This document shows positions 24,354 to 32,241 of a DNA stretch of 32,713 bases, piece by piece. The stretch is taken from positions 6,089-38,801 of the forward strand of contig PMSX01000242.1 of assembly GCA_003167495.1 (NCBI GenBank). Reading direction: 5' to 3'. Position 1 is the stretch's first letter; each line of letters begins with the position of its first letter. The position numbers were made by a program, and so were the translations under genes. The notes below the pieces were generated by a model. The model was not told the DNA's origin, searched no databases, and worked only from the letters and a program-made list of their open reading frames with translations. This DNA comes from Bryobacterales bacterium. Lineage in GTDB: Bacteria; Acidobacteriota; Terriglobia; Bryobacterales; Bryobacteraceae.

Positions 24354-27182
24354 TTAGATGAACGATTCCCTGACTATTTTCGCGCAGGATGCGCACACGG
24401 AAGCCAACTCTTTGTCGCTGCCGACGTCCTGCGTGTACTTCCAGCAGCGTTCACATTTGGCGCCGCCCACGCGTTCCACCTGTACTTCCAGTGTATCTGT
24501 ATTGGGGGCTGGTCTTAGCGTGACCTGCGAAACAATGAAGAAGCCAGGCAGCTCGGCTGCTAGCTTTTCCAGCAGCGGATAAAGATCGCCCCCGGCCGAC
24601 AAAGTGACGGCGGCTTCGAGAGGCGCACCGATGATTTTTTCGTCGCGCGCGTTGTCGAGAGCTTTGAGAACTTGGCCGCGAACCGGAATCAGGCGGTCCC
24701 AATCGGCAGCTTGTTCGCGCTGGCCGGGTGTGATGCCGGTGCTGAGATCCTCCGGCTTGGGGAAGAGATCCATGTGCACGCTGGGCGCTTCGCCGGCCGC
24801 GTGTTTCGTGTGCTGCCAGACTTCTTCGCACGTGAACGAAAGAACTGGCGAAAGTAGCCGCGTAAGGGCCAGGTTCAAGCGATGCAAAGCCGTTTGACGG
24901 CTGCGGCGCGTCTCCGAAGTTGGGCCAGACGTATAGAGCGGATCTTTCGAAACATCGAAATAGAGCGAGCTCAGATCTGTGATGGCGAACTCATAGACCG
25001 CGCGATAAACCTTATGGAAGGCGTATTCGCGGTACCAATCGAGGCAGTTACGGACCAGGCCCTCGGCTTTGACGAGAATCCAGGCATCGAAGCCGGCCAA
25101 TTTCTCGCCCGGCAAAGCGCTGGTAGCTGGATCGAAATCTTCCACATTGCCGAGCATGTAGCGGAAGGTGTTGCGCAGTTTGCGATAGGCCTCAGACAAC
25201 CGGTCGGTGATGGTATCTGAGAGGCGAACGTCTTCCGTGAAATCGACCGAGGCCACCCAGAGGCGAAGCAGATCCGCACCGTACTTCTTGACGATTTTTT
25301 CGGGCTCGATGATATTGCCGAGCGATTTGGACATGGCGCGGCCATCGGCATCAAGAGTCCAGCCGTGAGTGACACACTCGCGATAAGGAGATGACCCTTT
25401 GAGACCAACTCCCACCAGTAGCGAGCTTTGGAACCAGCCCCGGAATTGGTCGCCGCCTTCGACGTACATGTCGGAAGGCCATGACAAATGATTCTTCGCA
25501 GTGAGCACCGCGAGATGGCTGCAACCGGAATCGAGCCACACATCGAGAATGTCTGTCTCTTTGCGGAATGCCCTGCCACCGCATTTGGCGCATTGGCACC
25601 CCGGGCCCATAAGTTCAGCGGCGGTCTTGGAATACCAGATATCGGAGGTATGTTGACGGAACAGCGCTACCACGCTATCGAGCACGGCTTTTTCGATAAA
25701 CGGTTCAGCGCATCCTTCGCAATAGAAGGCGGTGATGGGCACGCCCCAAACGCGCTGCCGCGAGATGCACCAATCGGGACGCGGCGCAATCATGTTGGTC
25801 ATGCGCTCTTCGCCCCAAGTGGGATACCACTCAACATGTTTGATGGCTTCCACGGTTTTTTCGCGGAGGCCTTCCTGGTCCATGCCGATGAACCATTGTT
25901 CAGTGGCTCGGAAGATCAGCGCGCTGTGACAGCGCCAGCAATGCGGATAGCTGTGATCGACTTTGGCTTGTCCGGCGAGAGCGCCGTGTTGCTTAAGAAG
26001 TTCAATGACAACGGGATTGGCTTCCCAAACCGTTTTGCCGAGGAGTTCTTCCGGCAATTTGCCAAGAGCGCCTTCGGCTTGGAACATGCGGCCGGCGGCA
26101 TCGACAGGGCAATAAACAGGGATGCCGTAGCGCTGGCATATTACGAAATCCTCTTGACCGTGGCCGGGCGCCGTGTGAACTGCGCCAGTCCCTTGTTCGA
26201 GCGTGACGTGATCTCCAATCAGACCGAGTGAATCGCGATCCAGGAACGGGTGCCGGAACACGGCGCGATCGAGCTTGGCGCCGGGGAAGCGCGCGATGAT
26301 CTTCTTGTCCGCGTCCTCCCAACCGAGGGCGCCGGCAACTTGCGGCAACAATCCTTCCGCCACGATGGTTGCTCCCTCGGGCGTATCGACAGCGACGTAC
26401 TCAAACTTGGGATGGAATGAAATTGCGAGATTGGCCGGGATGGTCCAGGGTGTAGTGGTCCAGATGAGCGCCGAAACTTTGCGGCCCCCAAGCGCCGGAT
26501 CAATAGCCGTGGGTTCGCCTGCCAGTTCGAACCGCACATAGATAGACGGGCTCGAGTGATTTTCATACTCGACTTCGGCTTCGGCCAGAGCGGTGCGGTC
26601 TTTGATGCACCAGTGAACAGGTTTCAGACCTTTGTATATGTGGCCGCTGTGTAGAAAATCTACGAAGGTTTGCGCGATGACGGCTTCGAATTCCGCCGAC
26701 ATCGTGAGGTACGGATCTTCCCAACGGCCCAGAATGCCAAGCCGCTTGAATTCGGTGCGATGGATGTCGACAAATTTCGCGGCGTACGCGCGGCACTCGG
26801 CGCGGATTTCGGCAGTGGACATGGTGGCTTTGCGCTTGCCGAGTTCCTGATCCACTTTGAATTCGATGGGCAGGCCGTGGCAATCCCACCCGGGAATGTA
26901 CGGCGCGTCGAAACCGGCCATAGATTTCGATTTGACGATAAAATCCTTCAGAATCTTATTGAAGGCCGTACCAAGGTGGATGTTGCCGTTCGCGTAGGGC
27001 GGCCCGTCGTGCAGAACATATTGCTGGCGGCCGGCGCGGGCTCGGCGAATAGCGTGATAAAGCCTATCTTCTTCCCATTTGGCGAGCATTTTGGGCTCAG
27101 CGATAGGAAGGTTCGCCTTCATCGAAAATTCGGTTCTGGGGAGGTTGACCGTCTTCTTCAGGTCAACAGTTAAAGCACTCAT
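24354..27182 (-). CDS. ileS: Isoleucyl-tRNA synthetase
   Basis: A 942-residue class I synthetase, normal length. The HIGH-like motif is PPYANGNIHLG (61-71), the editing domain holds TTTPWTIPANLA (242-253), the KMSKS-like motif is AMSKSLGN (616-623), and the C-terminal zinc finger uses Cys910, 913, 930 and 933 (CERCWKY and CASC). It attaches isoleucine to tRNA-Ile and proofreads valine. It is the first gene of an operon with lspA and lgt, an order also known from E. coli for ileS-lspA. The ATG at 27182 gives the usual N-terminus. Confidence 0.98.
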   Translation of the reverse strand: MSALTVDLKKTVNLPRTEFSMKANLPIAEPKMLAKWEEDRLYHAIRRARAGRQQYVLHDGPPYANGNIHLGTAFNKILKDFIVKSKSMAGFDAPYIPGWDCHGLPIEFKVDQELGKRKATMSTAEIRAECRAYAAKFVDIHRTEFKRLGILGRWEDPYLTMSAEFEAVIAQTFVDFLHSGHIYKGLKPVHWCIKDRTALAEAEVEYENHSSPSIYVRFELAGEPTAIDPALGGRKVSALIWTTTPWTIPANLAISFHPKFEYVAVDTPEGATIVAEGLLPQVAGALGWEDADKKIIARFPGAKLDRAVFRHPFLDRDSLGLIGDHVTLEQGTGAVHTAPGHGQEDFVICQRYGIPVYCPVDAAGRMFQAEGALGKLPEELLGKTVWEANPVVIELLKQHGALAGQAKVDHSYPHCWRCHSALIFRATEQWFIGMDQEGLREKTVEAIKHVEWYPTWGEERMTNMIAPRPDWCISRQRVWGVPITAFYCEGCAEPFIEKAVLDSVVALFRQHTSDIWYSKTAAELMGPGCQCAKCGGRAFRKETDILDVWLDSGCSHLAVLTAKNHLSWPSDMYVEGGDQFRGWFQSSLLVGVGLKGSSPYRECVTHGWTLDADGRAMSKSLGNIIEPEKIVKKYGADLLRLWVASVDFTEDVRLSDTITDRLSEAYRKLRNTFRYMLGNVEDFDPATSALPGEKLAGFDAWILVKAEGLVRNCLDWYREYAFHKVYRAVYEFAITDLSSLYFDVSKDPLYTSGPTSETRRSRQTALHRLNLALTRLLSPVLSFTCEEVWQHTKHAAGEAPSVHMDLFPKPEDLSTGITPGQREQAADWDRLIPVRGQVLKALDNARDEKIIGAPLEAAVTLSAGGDLYPLLEKLAAELPGFFIVSQVTLRPAPNTDTLEVQVERVGGAKCERCWKYTQDVGSDKELASVCASCAKIVRESFI

Positions 27183-27637
27183 GAGCTGATTTCATGGTAA
27201 CTTGTCGGGCGGAAAATCGCCGGCCGCGATGAAATCGCTCTGATCGCCTCATTCCATCTAGCCGAGCCGTGAGTGTGAACGAGCGGTTCATTGCCCCGCG
27301 ACCTGGCGAGCTTCCATCTCCCGCAACCATCGCCTCAGGGATGGTCAGCCGAGCCTCGATCAAGCAAAAGTGGGGACTGCCACAGCGCCCGCAATCAGCC
27401 CCGATACGAAGCCGCCTGCCCAACCATCGCGTGTTGGCTGTCCCCATTTTTGTGTTGCTCACCGCCTCATCACTCCATCGCCGAAGTCACAGCCCGTTCA
27501 ATCCAGCACCCCGTCTCCGCCATTCTTCTCAGCTCCTATCTTCCAGCCGTGCCGTTAGGCAGGGCTAGCCTTCTTGCAGCCCGTCGGAGGCCGGGCTGTC
27601 TTCGAGTACCAACTGCTAACTTGTAAACTGGAAAAAA
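27183..27637. other. Long intergenic region upstream of ileS
   Basis: No gene is convincing in this 455-nt stretch between divergent ileS and the response-regulator fusion. I see no T-box or other riboswitch layout on the ileS side. It contains the dispersed repeat at 27421-27463 and a 7-bp-stem hairpin, CAGCCCG (27577-27583) with CGGGCTG (27592-27598), 8-nt loop. The open frames here are low-complexity and look like noise. Confidence 0.6.
27421..27463. repeat. Copy 1 of a 43-bp intergenic repeat
   Basis: Starts CAACCATCGCGTGTTGGCTG and ends TTGTGTTGCTCACC. It matches the copy at 30870-30912 in the same orientation with three mismatches (40 of 43). It lies between the ileS operon and the redox two-component pair. 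Confidence 0.75.
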
Positions 27638-27666
27638 TTGTGACCGAAGATTCTCTCGCATATAGC
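27638..27666 (+). promoter_or_regulatory. Probable promoter of the response regulator/flavoprotein gene
   Basis: TTGTGA (27638-27643), a 17-nt spacer and TATAGC (27661-27666) fit a sigma70 promoter. The start would be about 50 nt before the ATG at 27726. No Shine-Dalgarno precedes that ATG. Confidence 0.5.
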
Positions 27667-27725
27667 TTTCCCAACGACGCACTGCGACCTTTTGACCCAA
27701 TCCCGAATCAAAACAAAAGCACCCA

Positions 27726-29384
27726 ATGGCAAAGCCGTACATTCTAGCGCTTGACGACGACCAATCTGTCCTACGGGCTGTCGAGCGCGACCTGAAGTCT
27801 CAATTTGGAAACGATTATCGGGTCGTAGCCGTAGATTCCGCCGAAAAAGCCATAGAATTGGTGCGCCAGCTCACTGCTCGCGGAGATCGAATTGCTCTCT
27901 TCGTCGTAGACCAGAGAATGCCCACCATGAGTGGAACGGAGTTTCTCCGCCAGGTTCTGCCTCTGCAGCCCGACGCCCGGCGCGTGCTGCTCACTGCCTA
28001 CGCCGATTCAAGCGCTGCCATAGACGCCATCAACAAGGTGCGGCTTAACCATTATCTGATGAAGCCTTGGGAGCCGCCTGAGCACAACCTCTTTCCGGTG
28101 CTGGTGGATCTTCTGGAGGACTGGAATGCCGGCAATACCGCAACTTTTGAGGGAGCCTACATCGTGGGAGGGCGCTGGAGTCCCGAAACACATCAGCTAA
28201 AAGACTTCTTCGCCAAGAGCCAAATCCCATACCGCTGGATTGAACCAGGCGCCGTGGTCGACCCAAGAGTGGAAGCCGCCATGGGGATCGCCACGCGCGC
28301 GCTGCCGGCGGTCGTCTTTCCAGATGGCGTCGTGCTCGAGCGCCCTGACCCAATCTCGCTTGCCGTGAAACTCGGATTATCCATGGCCCCCAGCCGCGAG
28401 TTTTATGACGTGATCGTAGTGGGAGCGGGCCCTGCCGGTCTAGCTTGCGCGCTTTACTGCAGCACTGAAGGGTTGCGTACAGTTCTAGTTGAGCGTGAAG
28501 CGCCTGGCGGGCAAGCCGGGCTCAGCTCGCGCATCGAAAATTACCTCGGCTTCCCGTCGGGCCTGAGTGGGGCAGATCTCGCCCGCCGCGGTGTCGCACA
28601 GGTCAAGCGTTTTGGGACTGAGTTGCTTGCCCCGGCGCAAGCCGTCAAGCTAACGGCAGACAGCGAATATCGCATCGTTACCCTCGCCAATGGCAAAGAA
28701 CTCGCCGCGCATAGCGTGGTGATCGCCAGCGGCGTTCAGTGGCGCCGTCTCGAGATTCCCGGAATGGATGAACTGACGGGAGCGGGCGTTTATTACGGGG
28801 CTGCTTCCACGGAAGCGCTTTCGTGCCAGGACGAAGACGTCTTTGTTGTAGGCGGAGCCAACTCGGCCGGCCAGGCAGCGATCCATTTTTCGGGATTTGC
28901 CAGCTCTGTGACGATGTTGGTTCGCGCCGATTCGCTTTCAAAATCAATGTCGCACTACCTTGTCGAGCGGATTAAAGAAATTCCAAACATCCATGTGATG
29001 CCGAATTCGGAAGTGGCGCGCGTGCATGGCGAAGACAGGTTGAGCAAGGTTTTCATCCAGCGCCACGATCTGGGCCAAATTGAAGAGCACGATGCGCGAT
29101 CTCTCTTCGTATTCATTGGAGCCGAACCTCATACGCAATGGCTTGACGGAGCAATAGTGAGGGATTCGAAGGGATTTCTCGTTACGGGCTCGAATCTCAT
29201 TAAGAACGGGAAGCGCCCGCCCGGATGGAAACCACAGCGCGATCCTTATTTGCTCGAAACCAGCATCCCCGGAGTGTTCGCCGTTGGCGACGTGCGCGAT
29301 GGAGCCGTGCGCCGTGTTGCCAACAGCGTGGGGGAAGGCTCCATCGTGCTCTACTTCATTCGACAATACTTGGCGAACCGATAA
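27726..29384 (+). CDS. Response regulator fused to thioredoxin-reductase-like flavoprotein lacking CxxC
   Basis: A 552-residue fusion. Residues 1-130 are a receiver domain: DDD at 10-12, phosphoacceptor Asp62 (FVVDQRMP), Thr90 and Lys113. Residues 143-220 (AYIVGGRWSPETHQLKDFFA, ending LPAVVFPDGVVLERP) resemble a glutaredoxin/thioredoxin fold with no CxxC. Residues 226-552 are an FAD/NAD(P)H domain: GAGPAGLA (233-240), APGGQAG, NADPH motif GGANSAGQAA (376-385) and GDVRDG (521-526). Where thioredoxin reductase has CATC, it has YYGAASTEA (356-364), so it cannot pass electrons to a dithiol in that way. The gene precedes a cNMP-domain kinase by 3 nt; the two probably act together. Similar fusions are known only from annotation. 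Confidence 0.9.
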   Translation: MAKPYILALDDDQSVLRAVERDLKSQFGNDYRVVAVDSAEKAIELVRQLTARGDRIALFVVDQRMPTMSGTEFLRQVLPLQPDARRVLLTAYADSSAAIDAINKVRLNHYLMKPWEPPEHNLFPVLVDLLEDWNAGNTATFEGAYIVGGRWSPETHQLKDFFAKSQIPYRWIEPGAVVDPRVEAAMGIATRALPAVVFPDGVVLERPDPISLAVKLGLSMAPSREFYDVIVVGAGPAGLACALYCSTEGLRTVLVEREAPGGQAGLSSRIENYLGFPSGLSGADLARRGVAQVKRFGTELLAPAQAVKLTADSEYRIVTLANGKELAAHSVVIASGVQWRRLEIPGMDELTGAGVYYGAASTEALSCQDEDVFVVGGANSAGQAAIHFSGFASSVTMLVRADSLSKSMSHYLVERIKEIPNIHVMPNSEVARVHGEDRLSKVFIQRHDLGQIEEHDARSLFVFIGAEPHTQWLDGAIVRDSKGFLVTGSNLIKNGKRPPGWKPQRDPYLLETSIPGVFAVGDVRDGAVRRVANSVGEGSIVLYFIRQYLANR

Positions 29385-29387
29385 ACT

Positions 29388-30794
29388 ATGACGCAACCTT
29401 GCAATACGGTTACAGCTGCGGAGCTCATTCAATTCGACCTGTTCAAGGACGATGAGCCCCAGGCTTTGGAGTGGCTGGCTGAGCGCTTCGAAGTCCGCTG
29501 CTTCGAAGCCGGCGAGCAGTTCGTGAAAAACGGCGACCCCGCCCGCGAATTCATGGTGGTTCTGGAAGGGGAACTCCATTTTGTGCGCGACGGCGACGTT
29601 TTTGGAGGAGTGTTCGCGCGGCTGCCCGGAGAACCAGGCGGTGTGTTGCCGTTCTCGCGCCTAACCGTTTACCGCGGCAAAGGGTGGGCCGTCAAGCCGT
29701 CTAGGGCTATTTTCATGGACGCCTCGCATCTGCGGGAATTGGTTCATAAAGCGCCGTGCCTGGCCGAGAAGCTGATCACGCACATGATCGACCGCGCGCG
29801 CGACTCCACCCAACGCGATGAGCGCGCCAACAAGATGCTGGCTCTGGGGAAGTTGTCCGCTGGCTTGGCGCATGAATTGAACAATCCCGCCTCCGCGGTG
29901 GTCCGTTCTTCCTCCCGGCTCCGCGACGCCTTGATTGAGCGCCGCAAACATGGCATGGCTATGCGCAATGACGCTGTGCCCCCGCAAGCCCAAGACATGA
30001 TCCTCGACCTAGGGGAGCTCATCGCGGATTCGGTACGCCACCCTAAGGAACTCGACGCACTGGAACGCGCCGATCGGGAAGCCGAATTTTTCGACTGGCT
30101 CGAGTCTCGTAACTTGCCTGTCGCCCCCGCCACTGCGCTGGTCGACTGCGGTATCCGCGTCCAGCAGATCGAGGCTTTATCCAGCCTGATCAGCCGAAAC
30201 TCCGCCATACACGGCCTACAACTTCTGGCAGCCGATCACGCTATCTTCACGCTGAGCCGCGAAATAGAAGAAGCCGCTCGCCGCATCGCAGACTTGGTCC
30301 AAGCAGTGAAGTCTTACTCATACATGGACCGTGTTCCCTTAGCGGAAGTTGACGTGGAGGAAGGAATTGAAATAACCCTCCGCATGTTTCAGCATCAGCT
30401 CAAGCATGGATTTGACGTCAAGAAACTGTTCGCACGGAATTTGCCCAGAATTAAAGCCAACGGAAGCGAGCTGAATCAGATTTGGACGAACCTCATTGAC
30501 AACGCGATCGATGCCATGAGCGGCGTGGAAACCAAGGTTCTCGAGATCCGCACCGTTTCCGAACCTTGCGACGTTTTAGTCGAGATTGCCGACAGCGGTT
30601 CCGGCATTCCCCCGGAAGTGCAGCCCCATATCTTCGATGCTTTCTTCACCACAAAGGAGGTCGGCAAGGGTACCGGCCTCGGACTCGACATCGTCTACCG
30701 CATCATCCGCACTCATCGCGGATCTATTCAGGTGAACTCCGTACCCGGGCGGACAGTCTTCCAAGTGCGTTTGCCTTTGGGAGAGCCAAGCTGA
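29388..30794 (+). CDS. Histidine kinase with N-terminal cyclic-nucleotide-binding-type domain
   Basis: A 468-residue soluble kinase with no transmembrane helix. Residues 10-125 are a cNMP-binding-type beta barrel (FEAGEQFVKNGDPAREFMVVLEGEL). Residues 150-310 hold the dimerisation helix with phospho-His162 (LAHELNNPASA) and a long helical insert. Residues 355-468 are the catalytic domain: N box around Asn368/Asn372 (WTNLIDNAIDAM), G1 DSGSGIPPE, F box FDAFFTTK and G2 GKGTGLGLDIV. The N-terminal barrel lacks a clear phosphate-binding cassette for cAMP (the spot reads GEPGGVLPFSRLTVYRG), so the ligand is uncertain. It starts 3 nt after the fusion gene and probably phosphorylates that receiver domain. 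Confidence 0.9.
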   Translation: MTQPCNTVTAAELIQFDLFKDDEPQALEWLAERFEVRCFEAGEQFVKNGDPAREFMVVLEGELHFVRDGDVFGGVFARLPGEPGGVLPFSRLTVYRGKGWAVKPSRAIFMDASHLRELVHKAPCLAEKLITHMIDRARDSTQRDERANKMLALGKLSAGLAHELNNPASAVVRSSSRLRDALIERRKHGMAMRNDAVPPQAQDMILDLGELIADSVRHPKELDALERADREAEFFDWLESRNLPVAPATALVDCGIRVQQIEALSSLISRNSAIHGLQLLAADHAIFTLSREIEEAARRIADLVQAVKSYSYMDRVPLAEVDVEEGIEITLRMFQHQLKHGFDVKKLFARNLPRIKANGSELNQIWTNLIDNAIDAMSGVETKVLEIRTVSEPCDVLVEIADSGSGIPPEVQPHIFDAFFTTKEVGKGTGLGLDIVYRIIRTHRGSIQVNSVPGRTVFQVRLPLGEPS

Positions 30795-30807
30795 TTTGGA
30801 ATCCCAA

Positions 30808-30835
30808 CTGTCCCGTTTTCGCGTTGCTCACCGCC
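30808..30835. repeat. Partial third copy of the intergenic repeat
   Basis: CTGTCCCGTTTTCGCGTTGC and the following CTCACCGCC match the 3' half of the repeat at 27421-27463 with a few differences. It sits about 35 nt upstream of the full second copy. Confidence 0.5.
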
Positions 30836-30869
30836 ACTCATCGCCTATCACTTCCCACCTTTCGACCCC

Positions 30870-30912
30870 CAACCATCGCGTGCTGGCTGGCCCCATTTTT
30901 GCGTTGCTCACC
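30870..30912. repeat. Copy 2 of the 43-bp intergenic repeat
   Basis: Same orientation as copy 1, 40 of 43 bases identical. It lies after the kinase stop and before the aldo/keto reductase, so copies 1 and 2 bracket the two-gene operon. Confidence 0.75.
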
Positions 30913-31000
30913 ACCACCCTATCCCTTGTGACTTCCCATCTTTTACTTCGCGCACCCGTTAGCAACAGAAAAACTGTGTTAGCGTAACCCACAGAGCCGC

Positions 31001-31882
31001 ATGTCATCATCCAGACGCGATTTTCTAAAAGCTGGCCTCGTCGCCACCACCCTACCCGCTGTTGCCGGCGCCGCCGTTTCAACGAAAGCCGCTACCGATT
31101 GGGTCACGCTTGGCAAGTCAAACGTTCAGGTGACACGCCTGGCGCTCGGAACCGGAACCAACTCCGGCGCGCAGCAGCGTCATTTGGGTCAGCAGGAGTT
31201 CACTCGTTTGGTTCGTTACGCCTACGACACCGGCATCCGCTTTTTTGAAACCGCCGACGCCTATGCCGGTATGCCGGAAATGCTTTCCATCGCATTGAAA
31301 GGACTTCCTCGCGATTCCTACCGCCTGATGACCAAGTACGATGTGCATCACTCGGAAGACCCGCTGGCAGCCGTCCATCGGCTCAACGGCGCGTTGGGCA
31401 CAGACTACGTCGACATCATGCTTCTTCACTGTGTTCGCAGCCCGAACTGGCCGGTAGAAACGAAGCACTTGCAGGATGCCTTTCAAGAGGCGAAAGAAAA
31501 AAAGCTCATGCTCGCTCATGGGGCGTCGGTGCACGGCAAGCAGGCTCTCACGGCCTTTCCGGGCAATGCGTTTCTGGACGTGGCAATGATCCGCATGAAC
31601 CACAACGGCACGCGCATGGATACACCCTCCCTGCAAGACATCGACGATCAAGGCGACGTCCCATTCGTTGTCGATCACATGCAGCGGACAAAAGCCGGCG
31701 GCGCCGGTATCATCAGCATGAAATTAGTCGGTGAAGGTCGCTTCAAGAATCCGGACGATCGTCAGTCCGCCTTGAACTTCGCGTTCCGTAAAGCGGGTGT
31801 GGATTGCGTGACCATCGGATTCGGCAGCCCCAGCGAGATCGATGAAGCGATAAAACGTATCTCAACGGCATTAAACGCTTAA
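31001..31882 (+). CDS. Tat-exported aldo/keto reductase
   Basis: A 293-residue protein. Residues 1-31 are a Tat signal with SRRDFLKAG (4-12). The remainder is an AKR barrel: WVTLGKSNVQVTRLALGTGT, FFETADAYAG (81-90), LMTKYDV (109-115) with Lys112, and LLHCVRS (141-147) with His143. The catalytic tetrad is therefore Glu83-Tyr88-Lys112-His143: the usual Asp of the DTAxxY motif is Glu. The family reduces carbonyls with NADPH, but an exported member needs the cofactor bound before export or has another use. It precedes the cupin gene by 6 nt. Confidence 0.9.
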   Translation: MSSSRRDFLKAGLVATTLPAVAGAAVSTKAATDWVTLGKSNVQVTRLALGTGTNSGAQQRHLGQQEFTRLVRYAYDTGIRFFETADAYAGMPEMLSIALKGLPRDSYRLMTKYDVHHSEDPLAAVHRLNGALGTDYVDIMLLHCVRSPNWPVETKHLQDAFQEAKEKKLMLAHGASVHGKQALTAFPGNAFLDVAMIRMNHNGTRMDTPSLQDIDDQGDVPFVVDHMQRTKAGGAGIISMKLVGEGRFKNPDDRQSALNFAFRKAGVDCVTIGFGSPSEIDEAIKRISTALNA

Positions 31883-31888
31883 CGATCC

Positions 31889-32239
31889 GTGGACCACTTT
31901 CCCCAATTCATGCAGCATCCGGCGAACAGGATCGAGAAATCCGACCAAGCCACCCCAGGCGTCGAAGGTTATGTGTTCGATGGAGTGGACGGAAGCCAAA
32001 TGGCGTTTTGGACCTGTCGTGAGACCGCCGCGTCTGCCGTACACGCTCACGACTACGACGAATACATGGTCGTTGTGCAAGGCCGCTACACGTTGATCAT
32101 CAACGGAGAGCGGATTCCAGTGCATGCTGGCGAGGAATACTTCATTCCTCGTGGCACCGTTCACGGCGGCGAAGTAACGGCCGGAACCAGAACGATCCAC
32201 GCATTTGGCGGCCGGCGGGCCGACCGTGTCCGGGAATAG
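31889..32239 (+). CDS. Cupin-domain protein
   Basis: A 116-residue single cupin barrel. Motif 1 is HAHDYDEYMVVVQGRYTLII and motif 2 is GEEYFIPRGTVHGGEV; the histidines and glutamate can bind a metal ion. The start I use is a GTG at 31889, 6 nt after the reductase stop; an ATG at 31910 is an alternative. There is no signal peptide. The substrate is unknown, but the tight pairing with the reductase suggests a shared pathway. Its stop is 2 nt from the convergent dehydrogenase gene. Confidence 0.85.
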   Translation: MDHFPQFMQHPANRIEKSDQATPGVEGYVFDGVDGSQMAFWTCRETAASAVHAHDYDEYMVVVQGRYTLIINGERIPVHAGEEYFIPRGTVHGGEVTAGTRTIHAFGGRRADRVRE

Positions 32240-32241
32240 GC

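Noticed and set aside
27183..27480. Possible T-box or other riboswitch before ileS
   Set aside because: No T-box sequence, specifier stem or antiterminator is visible on the ileS strand.
27577..27598. CAGCCCG/CGGGCTG hairpin as an intrinsic terminator
   Set aside because: No T-tract follows on either strand and no gene ends close by; kept only as a structural note.
27269..27626. Overlapping plus-strand ORFs upstream of the response-regulator fusion
   Set aside because: Three frames are open at once in low-complexity DNA that includes the dispersed repeat; none matches a family.
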